DNA of 64,000 bases, from positions 186,001-250,000 of the forward strand of contig NZ_VFWX01000009.1 in NCBI RefSeq assembly GCF_006442965.1, in the 5' to 3' direction. The DNA is from Mesorhizobium sp. CU3. GTDB taxonomy: Bacteria > Pseudomonadota > Alphaproteobacteria > Rhizobiales > Rhizobiaceae. This document shows positions 17,558 through 26,863 of the stretch, in pieces. Numbering within the stretch: the first letter of the stretch is position 1; each line of letters begins with the position of its first letter. The notes under the pieces were generated by a model, which saw nothing but the letters and a program-made list of their open reading frames with translations, ran no database searches and was not told where the DNA came from. The position numbers and the translations under genes are program-made.

Positions 17558-19213
17558 GTGCCGGAACAGATCCAGAGCATCATCGCGAATTTGAAGAGCT
17601 TCGGCGTCAGGCGCCTGGCGCTCATGGGCGGCATCGCGGCCCTGGTCATGGCCGTCATCGGCGTCGCTTCGGTCTACCTCAACCGCCCGGCCTACGAGAC
17701 GCTCTATGTCGGGCTCGAACGTTCCGACGTCAACCAGATCGGCCTGGTGCTCGCCGATGCCGGCATCGGCTTCGATGTCGGCTCCGACGGAACCTCCGTG
17801 CTGGTGCCGGCCGGCACCACGGCGCAGGCGCGCATGCTGCTGGCCGAAAAGGGCCTGCCGACCAGTTCCAATGCCGGCTACGAGCTGTTCGACAATGTCG
17901 GCTCGCTCGGCCTCACCTCCTTCATGCAGCAGATCACCCGCGTGCGCGCGCTGGAGGGCGAGATCGCGCGCACCATCCAGTCGATCGCCGGCGTCAAGGC
18001 GGCACGCGTCCATATCGTCATGTCCGAGCGCGCCAACTTCCGCCGCGACGAACAGCAGCCCTCCGCCTCCGTGGTCATCCGCTACGCCGGCAACGATGCC
18101 GAAAAGAGCGCCATGTCGATCCGCCACCTGGTCGCGGCGGCGGTTCCTGGCCTGTCGGCCGACAAGGTCACGGTGCTCGATTCCAACGGCAATCTGCTCG
18201 CCGCCGGCGACGATCCCTCCAACACCAGCGCCGCCCGCACGCTCGGCGTCGAACAGACGGTCGAGGCACAGATCGGCGACAACATCCGTCGCGCGCTGAC
18301 GCCCTATCTCGGCCCCGACAATTTCCGCGCCAGCGTCAAGGCAGACGTCAACACCGACACGCGCCAGACCGAAGAGACCATCTTCGATCCGGAATCGCGG
18401 GTAGAGCGCTCGGTGCAGTCCGTGAAGACAAACGAGGCCAGCAATCAGAAGCAGGCCTCGACCCCGACCAGCGTCGAGCAGAACCTGCCCGAGACGCAGA
18501 CCACCACCACTGACGGGCCGCAATCCACCTCGCAGAACGACCGCAAGGAAGAGGTCACCAACTACGAGATCAACTCCAAGAAGATCGCCACCGTCTCGAA
18601 CGGCTACACGGTCACCAAGATGTCGATCGCCGTCGTCGTCAACCAGGATCGCCTCAAGACCATCCTCGGCAAGGACGCCACGCCGGAACAGATCGCCAAG
18701 CGTGTCGCCGAGATCCAGAAGATGGTGGCCTCGGCAACCGGCTTCGACGACAAGCGCGGCGACGTCATCGACGTCTCGGCGGTCGAGTTCATCAGCGGCC
18801 TCGACGGCGAGCCGGTCGATCAGCCGGGCATCCTTGCCTCGATCGGCACCTACACCGGCACGCTGATCAACGCCGGCGCCTTCATTGTCGTCGTTTTCCT
18901 GGTCGCCTTCTTCGGACTGAAGCCGATGGCCGCCGCGCTGACAGCGCAGGCCAAGCCGCCGGCACTCGCCGGCCCGAGCTTCGACGATGTGCAGCGCTCG
19001 CTGCCGACGCCGGAAGCCGTTGCCGCTATTGCCGCCGAACCGCCGCCGCCCGCCCCTGCCTTGCCGGGCGCTCGCGCCAACCCGCTCGACGACCTGCGCC
19101 AGAAAATCCGCCCAGCGCCGCAGGAACGGCTGGCGCGCATGGTCGACATCAACGAGGAGCGCACCGCGCAGATCCTGCGCAAATGGGCAGCCGCACCGGA
19201 AGCGGCGGCTTAA
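17558..19213 (+). CDS. fliF: FliF, flagellar MS-ring protein
   Basis: 551 residues from a GTG at 17558. Two membrane helices flank the periplasmic domain: about residues 18-40 (LALMGGIAALVMAVIGVASV) and 432-452 (AGAFIVVVFLVAFFGLKPMA). The ring-building motifs are recognisable (YETLYVGLERSDVNQIGLVL, AKGLP-like LLAEKGLPTSSNAGYELFD, VKAARVHIVMSERANFRRDE). The C-terminal 40 residues (NPLDDLRQKI onward) are the FliG-binding tail. It is the foundation of the basal body and first gene of an operon with fliH-like, motB, motC, fliK and a transglycosylase. Confidence 0.95.
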   Translation: MPEQIQSIIANLKSFGVRRLALMGGIAALVMAVIGVASVYLNRPAYETLYVGLERSDVNQIGLVLADAGIGFDVGSDGTSVLVPAGTTAQARMLLAEKGLPTSSNAGYELFDNVGSLGLTSFMQQITRVRALEGEIARTIQSIAGVKAARVHIVMSERANFRRDEQQPSASVVIRYAGNDAEKSAMSIRHLVAAAVPGLSADKVTVLDSNGNLLAAGDDPSNTSAARTLGVEQTVEAQIGDNIRRALTPYLGPDNFRASVKADVNTDTRQTEETIFDPESRVERSVQSVKTNEASNQKQASTPTSVEQNLPETQTTTTDGPQSTSQNDRKEEVTNYEINSKKIATVSNGYTVTKMSIAVVVNQDRLKTILGKDATPEQIAKRVAEIQKMVASATGFDDKRGDVIDVSAVEFISGLDGEPVDQPGILASIGTYTGTLINAGAFIVVVFLVAFFGLKPMAAALTAQAKPPALAGPSFDDVQRSLPTPEAVAAIAAEPPPPAPALPGARANPLDDLRQKIRPAPQERLARMVDINEERTAQILRKWAAAPEAAA

Positions 19214-19216
19214 GTC

Positions 19217-19846
19217 ATGGCCTCGGCAGCCCTCTTCGATCTCCTGCCCGACTTTGGCCCGCGCGCGCCCGGCGGCGGCGCGGCTCCATCCGCCGCAGCA
19301 GCTGGCGAACGCAAGCCGGCGGCAGCTCAGCCGCAGGCCGATATCGGCGCGCTGATCGCCGAGGCGGTGGGCGACGCCGAGGCCGCGCTGGAGGTGCGTC
19401 TTGCGGCCGCCCACCAGGCGGCGCTCGAAGCCGAGCGCCAGGCCAATGACGACGCCGCCAAGGCCTTTCTCGAAAGCTTCGGCAGCGATCTCGGCGCCGC
19501 GGTCGCGACCCGTATCGAAGCCATGGAAGCGCGCGTCGCCGAACTCACCGGCGCAACCGTCGCCCGCATCATCGGCGGCATCGTAAGCGACGACCTGCAG
19601 CAGCGCTCGCTGGCAGCCCTTGCCCGCACCATCAGCACCGCGATCGCCGACGGCGAAGCCGTGCGCATCGGCGTGCGCGGTCCGCTGTCGCTGTTCGAAC
19701 CGTTGAAAGCCGCTCTTGGGGCCCGCGCGGACAATCTGGATTTCACCGAGGCGCCTGGCTTCGACCTGACAGTCGCCATCGATGAAGCGGTGTTCGAGAC
19801 GCGCATCTCCGAATGGTCCGCCTCATTGTCCGAGGTTCTGTCATGA
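19217..19846 (+). CDS. fliH: FliH-like export ATPase regulator
   Basis: 209 residues. An alanine/proline-rich N-terminus precedes a long helical region (about residues 45-110, AALEVRLAAAHQAALEAERQ onward) and a C-terminal domain (TGATVARIIGGIVSDDLQQR to FETRISEWSASLSEVLS) of the kind seen in FliH/HrpE. FliH binds FliI and FliN and restrains ATP hydrolysis. Sequence similarity visible by eye is weak. The call rests on domain layout, length and the place directly after fliF, three bases from its stop; it overlaps motB by four bases. Confidence 0.7.
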   Translation: MASAALFDLLPDFGPRAPGGGAAPSAAAAGERKPAAAQPQADIGALIAEAVGDAEAALEVRLAAAHQAALEAERQANDDAAKAFLESFGSDLGAAVATRIEAMEARVAELTGATVARIIGGIVSDDLQQRSLAALARTISTAIADGEAVRIGVRGPLSLFEPLKAALGARADNLDFTEAPGFDLTVAIDEAVFETRISEWSASLSEVLS

Positions 19847-21288
19847 GCGCCGTCGACCACGCCGAGCACCCGCACGAGATCATCATCGTCAAGCGCCACA
19901 GTGACGGTCACGACGACGGCCATCACGGCGGCGTCTGGAAGATCGCCTTCGCCGACTTCATGACCGCCATGATGTGCTTCTTCCTCGTCATGTGGCTGAT
20001 CAATGCCGCCAACGAGCAGACCAAGGCGGCCGTCGCCAGCTATTTCAATCCGGTCGAGCTCATCGATCGCAACTCGAGCCGCAAGGGTCTGGAGGATCTC
20101 GGCGACGGTCCGAGCAAGGTCGGCCTGACGTCCGACAATCCCCAGGATGGCGCGACCAAGGCCGGCGATGACGGCAAGGGCGGCGCCGGATCCTCCGAGC
20201 GCCGGCAGACCAAGGAAGGCAAGCAGGACGCCGATCTCTCCGACGAGCATCTGTTTGCCGATCCATATGCTGTGCTGGCCGAGATCGCCGCCGACACCGG
20301 CGTGATGCAGAATGTCAGCCCCAAGGGCGAAGGCGGCGCGCAAGCCGCGGGACCAGCGACCGGTGCCGCCGGCGGCGAATCCTATCGCGATCCCTTCGCG
20401 CCCGATTTCTGGTCACAGCAGGTGGCAGCGCCCGGCGCCGAGGAGACGGCCGAACGCGCCAAGATCGACGGCGATCCGGTCAAGCCCGGCGACAAGGTCG
20501 CGACGACCGCAGTGCCGAAGGTAAAGGCCGTTCCAACCACCCCGCCGCTGGCCGCTGCGCCGCTGCAGCCGCTGGCCACGCCCGACAAGACTGACGCCGA
20601 TAATGGCCAGGCATCGATAGAGGGCAAGGCCACCAAGACTGCCGGCGAAAAAGGCGAAGCTGCGAAGGCAGATGTCAAGACGCCTCACGCCGACCAGCAC
20701 GACGCTGCCGTCGCCGATACTGCAAAAACCGACGACGCCGACGCAGACGCGAGCAACGCGACGAAGACGCCAAAGAACGAGGCGGAGCAAACTCCCTCCG
20801 AGAAGGACAAGGCGCCGACCAAGGCCGCCCTTCAGGAAGCCGCGCAGATCAAGCAGGAACTCGCCAAGGCCTTCCTGCCCGGCGAGAAACTTGCCGACGG
20901 CGTTTCCGTCGAAGCGACCGACAAGGGCGTCGTCATCTCGATCACCGACCAGCTCGACTTCGGCATGTTTGAGATCGGCTCTGCGCTGCCGCGTCGCGAG
21001 CTGGTGCTGGCGATGGAAAAGATCGCCCACATCATCAACGAGAAGAAGGGCACCATCACCATCGGCGGCCACACCGACGCCAGGCCGTTCCGCAGCGACA
21101 CCTATGACAACTGGCGGCTGTCCACGGCGCGCGCCCATTCGGCCTACTACATGCTGGTGCGCGGCGGCGTCGACGAAAGCCGCATTACCGAGGTCGCCGG
21201 CTTCGCCGATCGCAAGCCCAAAATCCCGTCCGATCCGATGGCGGCAGCCAACCGCCGCATCGAAATCCTGGTGACGGCCGGCGGATGA
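19843..21288 (+). CDS. motB: MotB, stator peptidoglycan-anchoring subunit
   Basis: 481 residues from the ATG at 19843, which overlaps the preceding stop (ATGA); an in-frame GTG-type start 30 bases earlier is less likely. A His-rich cytoplasmic start leads to one membrane helix at about residues 32-56 (KIAFADFMTAMMCFFLVMWL), where Asp38 is the expected proton-binding residue. A very long low-complexity linker rich in K, A, D and P spans about residues 125-325. The C-terminal OmpA-like domain (TITIGGHTDARPF, DNWRLSTARAHSAY, VAGFADRKP) binds peptidoglycan. The linker is much longer than in E. coli MotB. Confidence 0.94.
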   Translation: MSAVDHAEHPHEIIIVKRHSDGHDDGHHGGVWKIAFADFMTAMMCFFLVMWLINAANEQTKAAVASYFNPVELIDRNSSRKGLEDLGDGPSKVGLTSDNPQDGATKAGDDGKGGAGSSERRQTKEGKQDADLSDEHLFADPYAVLAEIAADTGVMQNVSPKGEGGAQAAGPATGAAGGESYRDPFAPDFWSQQVAAPGAEETAERAKIDGDPVKPGDKVATTAVPKVKAVPTTPPLAAAPLQPLATPDKTDADNGQASIEGKATKTAGEKGEAAKADVKTPHADQHDAAVADTAKTDDADADASNATKTPKNEAEQTPSEKDKAPTKAALQEAAQIKQELAKAFLPGEKLADGVSVEATDKGVVISITDQLDFGMFEIGSALPRRELVLAMEKIAHIINEKKGTITIGGHTDARPFRSDTYDNWRLSTARAHSAYYMLVRGGVDESRITEVAGFADRKPKIPSDPMAAANRRIEILVTAGG

Positions 21289-22712
21289 GACGCGCACCCG
21301 TCATCGGCTGCGCAATAGCGCTCCTGCTCCTCACTGCGGCGCCGCCGAAGGCTTTCGCGCAGGATGCGCTGCAGCCCTATCAGTTGGTGCGCTCGCTTCA
21401 ACTGATCCAGGACCGCATCGCCGCAGGCGACCATGCCGCCCTGCCGATGCAGGCAAAGCTCCTAGAAATGATCGACGCCCGGCTGCGCGATTCGGACGCC
21501 GAGGATTTCAAGGAGCCGAAGAATTTCCGCGCCTTGCTGGTCTATGGCATGAGCGGCGGCAATCCCGTCACCGTCGCTGCGGCGGTGTCGCGCGCGGCGC
21601 CCGATCCACAGAACCTCGCCATCGCCAAGGGCATCATCGCCTATCTGAACGGCCGGCCGGCCGGCGCGATCGAGGTCTTGAAGCCGATCGATCCGATGAG
21701 CGTGCCGAGCGACCTCGGCGCCTTCCTGGCCCTGGTCAAGGGCTCGCTGCTCGCCAATGAGGAACCCGCCGCCGCTCTCGTGTTCCTGGATGAGGCGCGG
21801 CTGCTCAGCCCGGGCACGCTGGTCGACGAGGCAGCACTTCGTCGCTCGGTTGCCATCGCGGCCGCGCAAGGCGACGCCGCCCGTTTCGCGCTCGCCTCCA
21901 CCCAATATGTCGCCTCCTATCTCTATTCGCCCTATGCCGCCCAATTCGCCGATGCCTTCGTCTCCGGTGTCATCACGCTGCACATGGCGATCAGCCAGGA
22001 CAAGATCGCCGACATAACCTCTATGATGGATCCCGAGCGCGAGAAGGTGGTCTACCTTCGCATCGCGCGTCGCGCCGCGATCGACGGTCTGACCGAGCTT
22101 TCCGCCTTTGCTTCCGCCAAGGCGGAAAAGGGCCGCCACGGCAGCGACAATCAGGACGACCCGCGCGCCCAGCTCTATTCCAGCCTGTCGACCGTGACCT
22201 CGCCCACCATCGGCGAGGTGCGCACCAAGCTCGGCAAGATCGATCGCGCCAAGCTTTCGGAAAGTGACCGTGACCTGCTCGACGCGGCGCAGGCCGTCGT
22301 CGGCGAAGTGGTGGCGCCGGTCAAGGCGGCCGCCAAGGACAAACCCGCGCCGGTTGCGGCAGCGAAAGGCGAGGTCACCAAACCTGCAGCCGATGCCTCC
22401 TCCGCCGATCAGGCGAATGCAGACCTCCCGCCGGTCGAAGGCGTGGCGTCGGAGCAGCCGGCGGTGGCGGCGGCCGATAAACCGGCGGCAGACGGACAGG
22501 TCGCACCGCCGCCTGCCCCGCCCACGGCGCAATCCAAACCGGCTCCGGTTCCGGCGCGGACCGACGCGGCTTCCGCCGCGCCCGTGCTGCCTGCGTCGGC
22601 GCCGGCCTCGAGCGCCGCCCCTGATGCGAATGACCAGATCGACGCGGCGATGACCAGCACGCGCCGTCAGCTCGACAAGATCGACCAACTGCTCGGAGCC
22701 GCTCCCAAATGA
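21285..22712 (+). CDS. motC: MotC, periplasmic motility protein
   Basis: 475 residues. A signal peptide occupies about residues 1-25 (RRAPVIGCAIALLLLTAAPP), followed by an alpha-helical repeat-like region (LQPYQLVRSLQLIQDRIAAG onward) and a low-complexity A/P/K tail of about 130 residues. In S. meliloti MotC is a periplasmic protein that binds MotB and is needed for rotation; its chaperone MotE is encoded at 12088. It overlaps both motB and the following gene by four bases, so stator components are coupled. Confidence 0.88.
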   Translation: MRRAPVIGCAIALLLLTAAPPKAFAQDALQPYQLVRSLQLIQDRIAAGDHAALPMQAKLLEMIDARLRDSDAEDFKEPKNFRALLVYGMSGGNPVTVAAAVSRAAPDPQNLAIAKGIIAYLNGRPAGAIEVLKPIDPMSVPSDLGAFLALVKGSLLANEEPAAALVFLDEARLLSPGTLVDEAALRRSVAIAAAQGDAARFALASTQYVASYLYSPYAAQFADAFVSGVITLHMAISQDKIADITSMMDPEREKVVYLRIARRAAIDGLTELSAFASAKAEKGRHGSDNQDDPRAQLYSSLSTVTSPTIGEVRTKLGKIDRAKLSESDRDLLDAAQAVVGEVVAPVKAAAKDKPAPVAAAKGEVTKPAADASSADQANADLPPVEGVASEQPAVAAADKPAADGQVAPPPAPPTAQSKPAPVPARTDAASAAPVLPASAPASSAAPDANDQIDAAMTSTRRQLDKIDQLLGAAPK

Positions 22713-24082
22713 CCAGCGTCAGCCCGGCTCTGCCGGGATTTTCTTCGTCCCAGACTCAGCCCAGGCAGCAGGCTGCCGCCGGCAAGGACAAGGACCGGGA
22801 TTTCGGCGAGATGGTGCACGGCAACGACAAGCCCGACCATGGGCATGACAGGCACGCGAGCACATCGGCGTTGGCCGATCCGCATCAGGTAAAACGCGCG
22901 TCGGCCAATGCCGGCAAGCAGGAGTCGGATCAGGACGCGCAGGGCAAATCTCCTTCGCACAAGACTGGCGCGGGCAAGTCGGGCAAAGGCAATTCCCAGA
23001 CCGAACAAGCCAAGGCGACCACAGGCATCGAGGCGGCGGCGCAAGCCGACAATGCCGCACCGCTGCAGGACCGCCTGCCGCTGCTGATGGCATTGGGCGA
23101 CATGAAGCATTTCGCCGCGACATCGGGAGCGGGCGGCAACGACTCCGCCGGCGGCGAAGAGATCGCCGGCAACGGCCAACCGGCGGCGGCGCTGGACCTG
23201 CGGCTGCGCCAAGGCAAAGACACGGCATTCGACGATCCCGCCGAGCCATCGGCGCAGTCGGCGCGCGCTGGCGCCACGGACGAAGCCGGACCTGATTTCG
23301 GGCAGAAGCCGGTAAAGGCAACCGCCAATCTTGAGCTGCCGGGCCATCCCGCCAGCGACACCTCGCCTGCGCAGGCAGATCCGGCGCAGGGCGACGGCGC
23401 GCTGCCGCAAAGCTGGCGGCCAGGCGCCGCGAAGGCCGCGCTGCAATCGCAGTCGGGCACATCGCAAGGACAAGCCAGATCCTCAGCCTCCGGCGCGCGC
23501 ACGGAAGTCGTCAGCCAGCAGAGCTTCCCGGCGCCGGCGCAAAACCCGATGAGCCAGACGACATCGGCGCTGGTCGACGCGATTGCCTCGGATAAAACCG
23601 TTCAGCAGAGCTTCTCAAGCACCGCGGCAGGCCAGCAGACGAACAATTCTGTTGCCGTTCCGACACATGTCCTCAAGATCGAGCTGCATCCTGCGGAACT
23701 CGGCGCGGTCACCGCAAGCCTGCGACTCCAGGGTGAGCAACTTTCAATTGAGATGAAACCGGAAACGCACGAGGCATATCGCCGTCTCACCACCGACAGC
23801 GATGCCATCGTCAAGTCGATGCGCAGCCTCGGTTTCGACGTCGACCATGTGACCATCCTGCAACCGGCGATAGCAGCGCATGCGGCAAGCCGCGCCGATG
23901 CGAACGGTGCGATGCCGATGTCCACGGCCAGCGACCAGCCTTCGTTCCAGCCGGGAAATTCGGGAGGCAACAGCGCCGGTGGCGGCCGGCAATCGGGAAG
24001 GGACGAAGGCAATGGCGCCCAGGATTTCGGCAATGCTGCGTCGCCGCATCGCGAGCGCGCTGGCGACGATATGTTTATCTAG
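22709..24082 (+). CDS. fliK: FliK (MotD), hook-length control protein
   Basis: 457 residues. The first 300 residues are low-complexity (Q, G, A, K, D), as expected for the molecular ruler part of FliK. The C-terminal domain includes the conserved LKIELHPAELGAVTASLRLQ motif (about residues 322-341) and ELSIEMKPETHEAYRRL, the switch region that acts on FlhB. The rhizobial gene in this position was first named motD and later shown to be fliK. It overlaps motC by four bases and the transglycosylase by about 50 bases. Confidence 0.88.
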   Translation: MTSVSPALPGFSSSQTQPRQQAAAGKDKDRDFGEMVHGNDKPDHGHDRHASTSALADPHQVKRASANAGKQESDQDAQGKSPSHKTGAGKSGKGNSQTEQAKATTGIEAAAQADNAAPLQDRLPLLMALGDMKHFAATSGAGGNDSAGGEEIAGNGQPAAALDLRLRQGKDTAFDDPAEPSAQSARAGATDEAGPDFGQKPVKATANLELPGHPASDTSPAQADPAQGDGALPQSWRPGAAKAALQSQSGTSQGQARSSASGARTEVVSQQSFPAPAQNPMSQTTSALVDAIASDKTVQQSFSSTAAGQQTNNSVAVPTHVLKIELHPAELGAVTASLRLQGEQLSIEMKPETHEAYRRLTTDSDAIVKSMRSLGFDVDHVTILQPAIAAHAASRADANGAMPMSTASDQPSFQPGNSGGNSAGGGRQSGRDEGNGAQDFGNAASPHRERAGDDMFI

Positions 24083-24602
24083 CCTCACCGCTGGCGCGGC
24101 CAACGCCTCCGCCAATCCTTGCGAACCGGAGATACTGCGCGCCGCCGATCGTTACGGTGTGCCGGCTGGCATTTTGTATGCGGTCGGCCTGACCGAAACC
24201 GGAAAGAAAGGCAGCCTGCAGCCTAACGCGCTGAATATAGAGGGAAAAGCTGTCTTCCCGCGCAGCCGTACGGAGGCGCTCGCGACGTTCGAGAATGCCC
24301 GCCGCGAGGGCAAGACATTGATCGACCTCGGCTGCATGCAGATCAACCACCACTATCATGGCGACCATTTCCGCAGCGTCGAGGACATGCTCGATCCGCA
24401 CCAGAACGTCGACTATGCGGCGCGCTTCCTTGCCAGCCTGCATGCCCGCCACATGACCTGGTCGATGGCTGTCGCGCGCTATCACGCCGGCCCCAACAAC
24501 GACCCGGCGCAGAAGATCTATGTCTGCCGCGTCATTGCCAACATGGTCGCCACCGGCTTTGGCAAATGGACGCCGAACGCCAGCAACTTCTGCAATCAAT
24601 AG
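24033..24602 (+). CDS. Flagellar lytic transglycosylase (SLT-like)
   Basis: 189 residues from the ATG at 24033, with AGGA eight bases upstream; an ATG at 24012 in frame is the alternative. A signal peptide is clear (LRRRIASALATICLSSLTAG, cleavage near ANA/SA). The domain is lysozyme-like: YGVPAGILYAVGLTETGKKG contains the catalytic Glu, followed by IDLGCMQINHHYHG and DYAARFLASLHARH, and MAVARYHAGPNN. It cuts peptidoglycan in the periplasm to let the rod pass. Since the FlgJ-like protein at 45828 has no muramidase domain, this enzyme is the likely partner. Position inside the fliF-motBC-fliK operon supports that. Confidence 0.88.
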   Translation: MLRRRIASALATICLSSLTAGAANASANPCEPEILRAADRYGVPAGILYAVGLTETGKKGSLQPNALNIEGKAVFPRSRTEALATFENARREGKTLIDLGCMQINHHYHGDHFRSVEDMLDPHQNVDYAARFLASLHARHMTWSMAVARYHAGPNNDPAQKIYVCRVIANMVATGFGKWTPNASNFCNQ

Positions 24603-24675
24603 TTGTCGATCCCGGATGATCCGTCGAGCCCGTTTCGAAGCTTGCGACGGCCATCAATACCGTTCGGTATTTGCT

Positions 24676-24706
24676 CGCGAGATACACGCACGCAACGACT
24701 TTATTA
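24676..24706 (+). promoter_or_regulatory. Weak flagellar-type box upstream of rem
   Basis: CGCGAGAT, ACA, CGCACGCA, six bases, TTATTA keep the spacing of the strong boxes but lack the CAAG ends. If real it would allow Rem to act on its own gene. The rest of the 24603-24822 spacer is AT-rich near 24700-24760 and holds no gene. Confidence 0.25.
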
Positions 24707-24822
24707 CGCCTCCCAAAAAAACTCCCAAGAAAATAGTTACAAGAAATGACGGTTTTCCAGGATTCGCCGCGGCGGGTACCGCTTTCCCCATAGGGCAGAT
24801 GTGCTGATTCGGGGGCGGATCT

Positions 24823-25491
24823 ATGATCGTGATTGTTGATGAGCGAGAGCTCGTAACGGATGGCTACTCTTCGCTTTTCGATCGCGAAGGCGTCGCCACC
24901 GCGGGCTTCGCTCCCGGCGAATTCGGCGAATGGGTCAGTTCCGCCGCCGATACCGATCTCAGATCCGTTCGTGCCTTCCTCATCGGCGATTGCCGCGAGG
25001 GCAGCGTGTCGCCAAGACAGCTCCGCGACCGTACCGGCGCGCCGGTGATAGCGCTCAGCGAGCAGCATTCGCTCGAACATACACTGCGGCTGTTCGAGAG
25101 CGGCGTCGACGACGTCGTGCGCAAGCCGGTCCACATCCGCGAGATCCTTGCCCGCATCACCGCCATCCGCCGCCGCGCTCATGAGGAGGCCGCCTATACG
25201 GAAGTCGGCTCGATGCGCATCTTCATGGACGGCCGCGATCCCGAGATCGACGGCGAGCCGCTGCCGCTGCCACGTCGCGAACGGCGTATCCTGGAATATC
25301 TGGCCAGCAACCGCGGCCGGCGCGTGACCAAGACGCAGGTGTTCAACGCCATCTACGGCATCTTCGACGAAGAGGTCGAGGAGAACGTGGTGGAAAGCCA
25401 CATCTCGAAGCTGCGCAAGAAGCTGCGCGAAAAGCTCGGCCGCGACCCGATCGATTCGAAGAGATTCCTCGGCTACCGGCTGGTGTTTTGA
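24823..25491 (+). CDS. rem: Rem, OmpR-family motility activator
   Basis: 222 residues. Residues 1-120 have a receiver-like fold ([49 protein letters not shown], with the conserved Lys-Pro). Residues 130-222 are an OmpR/PhoB winged helix ([49 protein letters not shown]). In S. meliloti Rem is an orphan activator of flagellar genes during exponential growth, itself under VisN/VisR. No kinase gene adjoins it. Members of this family bind direct repeats spaced by about one helical turn, as in the 31-bp boxes found at several operons in this window. Confidence 0.93.
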   Translation: MIVIVDERELVTDGYSSLFDREGVATAGFAPGEFGEWVSSAADTDLRSVRAFLIGDCREGSVSPRQLRDRTGAPVIALSEQHSLEHTLRLFESGVDDVVRKPVHIREILARITAIRRRAHEEAAYTEVGSMRIFMDGRDPEIDGEPLPLPRRERRILEYLASNRGRRVTKTQVFNAIYGIFDEEVEENVVESHISKLRKKLREKLGRDPIDSKRFLGYRLVF

Positions 25492-25511
25492 TGGCTGCTT
25501 CCGGCACGTCT

Positions 25512-25542
25512 CGCGCCAGCCTCGCGCAAGACACGAGGCATA
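25512..25542 (+). promoter_or_regulatory. Candidate Rem-type flagellar promoter box for flgE operon
   Basis: CGCGCCAG (25512-25519), CCT, CGCGCAAG (25523-25530), six bases, GGCATA. It ends 40 bases before the flgE ATG and 20 bases after the rem stop, so flgE can be switched on separately from rem. Confidence 0.6.
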
Positions 25543-25582
25543 TTTTCATGGCCTCCTACCCAGGCACTGCGGAGATCTATCG

Positions 25583-26833
25583 ATGAGCCTCTACGGAATG
25601 ATGCGGACCGGCGTTTCCGGCATGAACGCCCAGGCCAACCGCTTGTCCGCGGTGGCGGACAACATCGCCAACTCGGACACCACCGGCTACAAAGGCTCCT
25701 CAGCCGAATTCTCGACGCTGATCATGCCTAGCACCGGCGGCGCCTACAATTCCGGCGGCGTGACGACGACGATCCGCTCCTCCATCAGCACGCAGGGCGT
25801 CCTGCAGTACACCACTTCCGTTTCCGACCTCGCCGTCAACGGCGACGGCTTCTTCGTCGTGCAGGATGCCGGCGGCACGCCTTATCTCACGCGCGCCGGT
25901 TCGTTCGTCCCCGATGCGCAGGGCAGATTGGTCAATGCGGCGGGCTACCAGCTGATGGCCTACAGCTATGCCAATGGCGAACCGGCCGCCACGGCAAACG
26001 GCTTCGAGGGCCTAGTGCCGGTGCAGATTTCCGACCAGGCGATGACGGCGACGCCGAGCACGGAAGGCAATTTCTCCGGCAATCTGCCCGCGGGCGCCAC
26101 CCCGCCCGCCGGCCCGCTGCCGTCCTCCAACGCCGCGAACGCAGAATACACCAACAAGACTTCGCTGGTTGCTTATGACAATCTCGGTAACAAGAAGCTG
26201 CTCGACGTGTATTTTACCAACACCGGCGCCGGCACCTGGCAGGTCTCGGTTTTCGATCAGTCGAAGGCCACCGCAGGAACTTCTTTCCCCTATACCGGCG
26301 GCGCGCTGGCGTCGCAGAACCTGACCTTCGACACCACCACGGGCAAGATCACCGGCACAGACAACATCTCCTTCACGGTGCCGGGCGGATCGACCCTCGA
26401 CCTCGATCTCTCCCAGGTTACCCAGCTCGGCACCGGCTTCACCGTCGCCGACGCCAAGGTCAACGGCAACGCGCCGAGCTCCATCCAGAAGATCCAGATC
26501 GGCCAGGATGGCGTCATCTACGCGCAGTACGAGGACGGCTCGACCAAGGCGCTTTACAAGATCCCGCTGGCCGACGTTCAGAGCCCGGACAACCTCACCG
26601 CCATGCCAGGCAATGTCTATGTGCAGAGCCCCGATTCCGGTGCCGTGCGCATCGGCTTTGCCAATGAGGGCAAGCTCGGCTCCATCGTCTCCGGCGCGCT
26701 CGAGAATTCCAACGTCGATATCGCCGAGGAACTGACCGACATGATCGCGGCGCAGCGCAGCTACACCGCCAATTCGAAAGTCTTCCAGACCGGTTCCGAC
26801 CTCATGGACGTCCTTGTCAACCTGAAGAGATAA
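25583..26833 (+). CDS. flgE: FlgE, flagellar hook protein
   Basis: 416 residues. The N-terminus has the hook/rod motif (QANRLSAVADNIANSDTTGYK, about residues 15-35), the middle is the variable hook surface domain, and the C-terminus ends with the EELTDMIAAQRSYTANSKVF helix. It polymerises into the universal joint between rod and filament. The ATG at 25583 is preceded by CGGAG about ten bases upstream. It is first of the flgE-flgK-flgL-flaF-flbT-flgD-fliQ operon. Confidence 0.95.
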   Translation: MSLYGMMRTGVSGMNAQANRLSAVADNIANSDTTGYKGSSAEFSTLIMPSTGGAYNSGGVTTTIRSSISTQGVLQYTTSVSDLAVNGDGFFVVQDAGGTPYLTRAGSFVPDAQGRLVNAAGYQLMAYSYANGEPAATANGFEGLVPVQISDQAMTATPSTEGNFSGNLPAGATPPAGPLPSSNAANAEYTNKTSLVAYDNLGNKKLLDVYFTNTGAGTWQVSVFDQSKATAGTSFPYTGGALASQNLTFDTTTGKITGTDNISFTVPGGSTLDLDLSQVTQLGTGFTVADAKVNGNAPSSIQKIQIGQDGVIYAQYEDGSTKALYKIPLADVQSPDNLTAMPGNVYVQSPDSGAVRIGFANEGKLGSIVSGALENSNVDIAEELTDMIAAQRSYTANSKVFQTGSDLMDVLVNLKR

Positions 26834-26863
26834 ACGACGGGCGCCGGCCCGTGAAAGATCCGC

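Noticed and set aside
17399..19414. A 671-codon open frame on the minus strand opposite fliF and the fliH-like gene
   Set aside because: It is the antisense shadow of high-GC genes; it has no family features and the plus strand encodes an unmistakable FliF.
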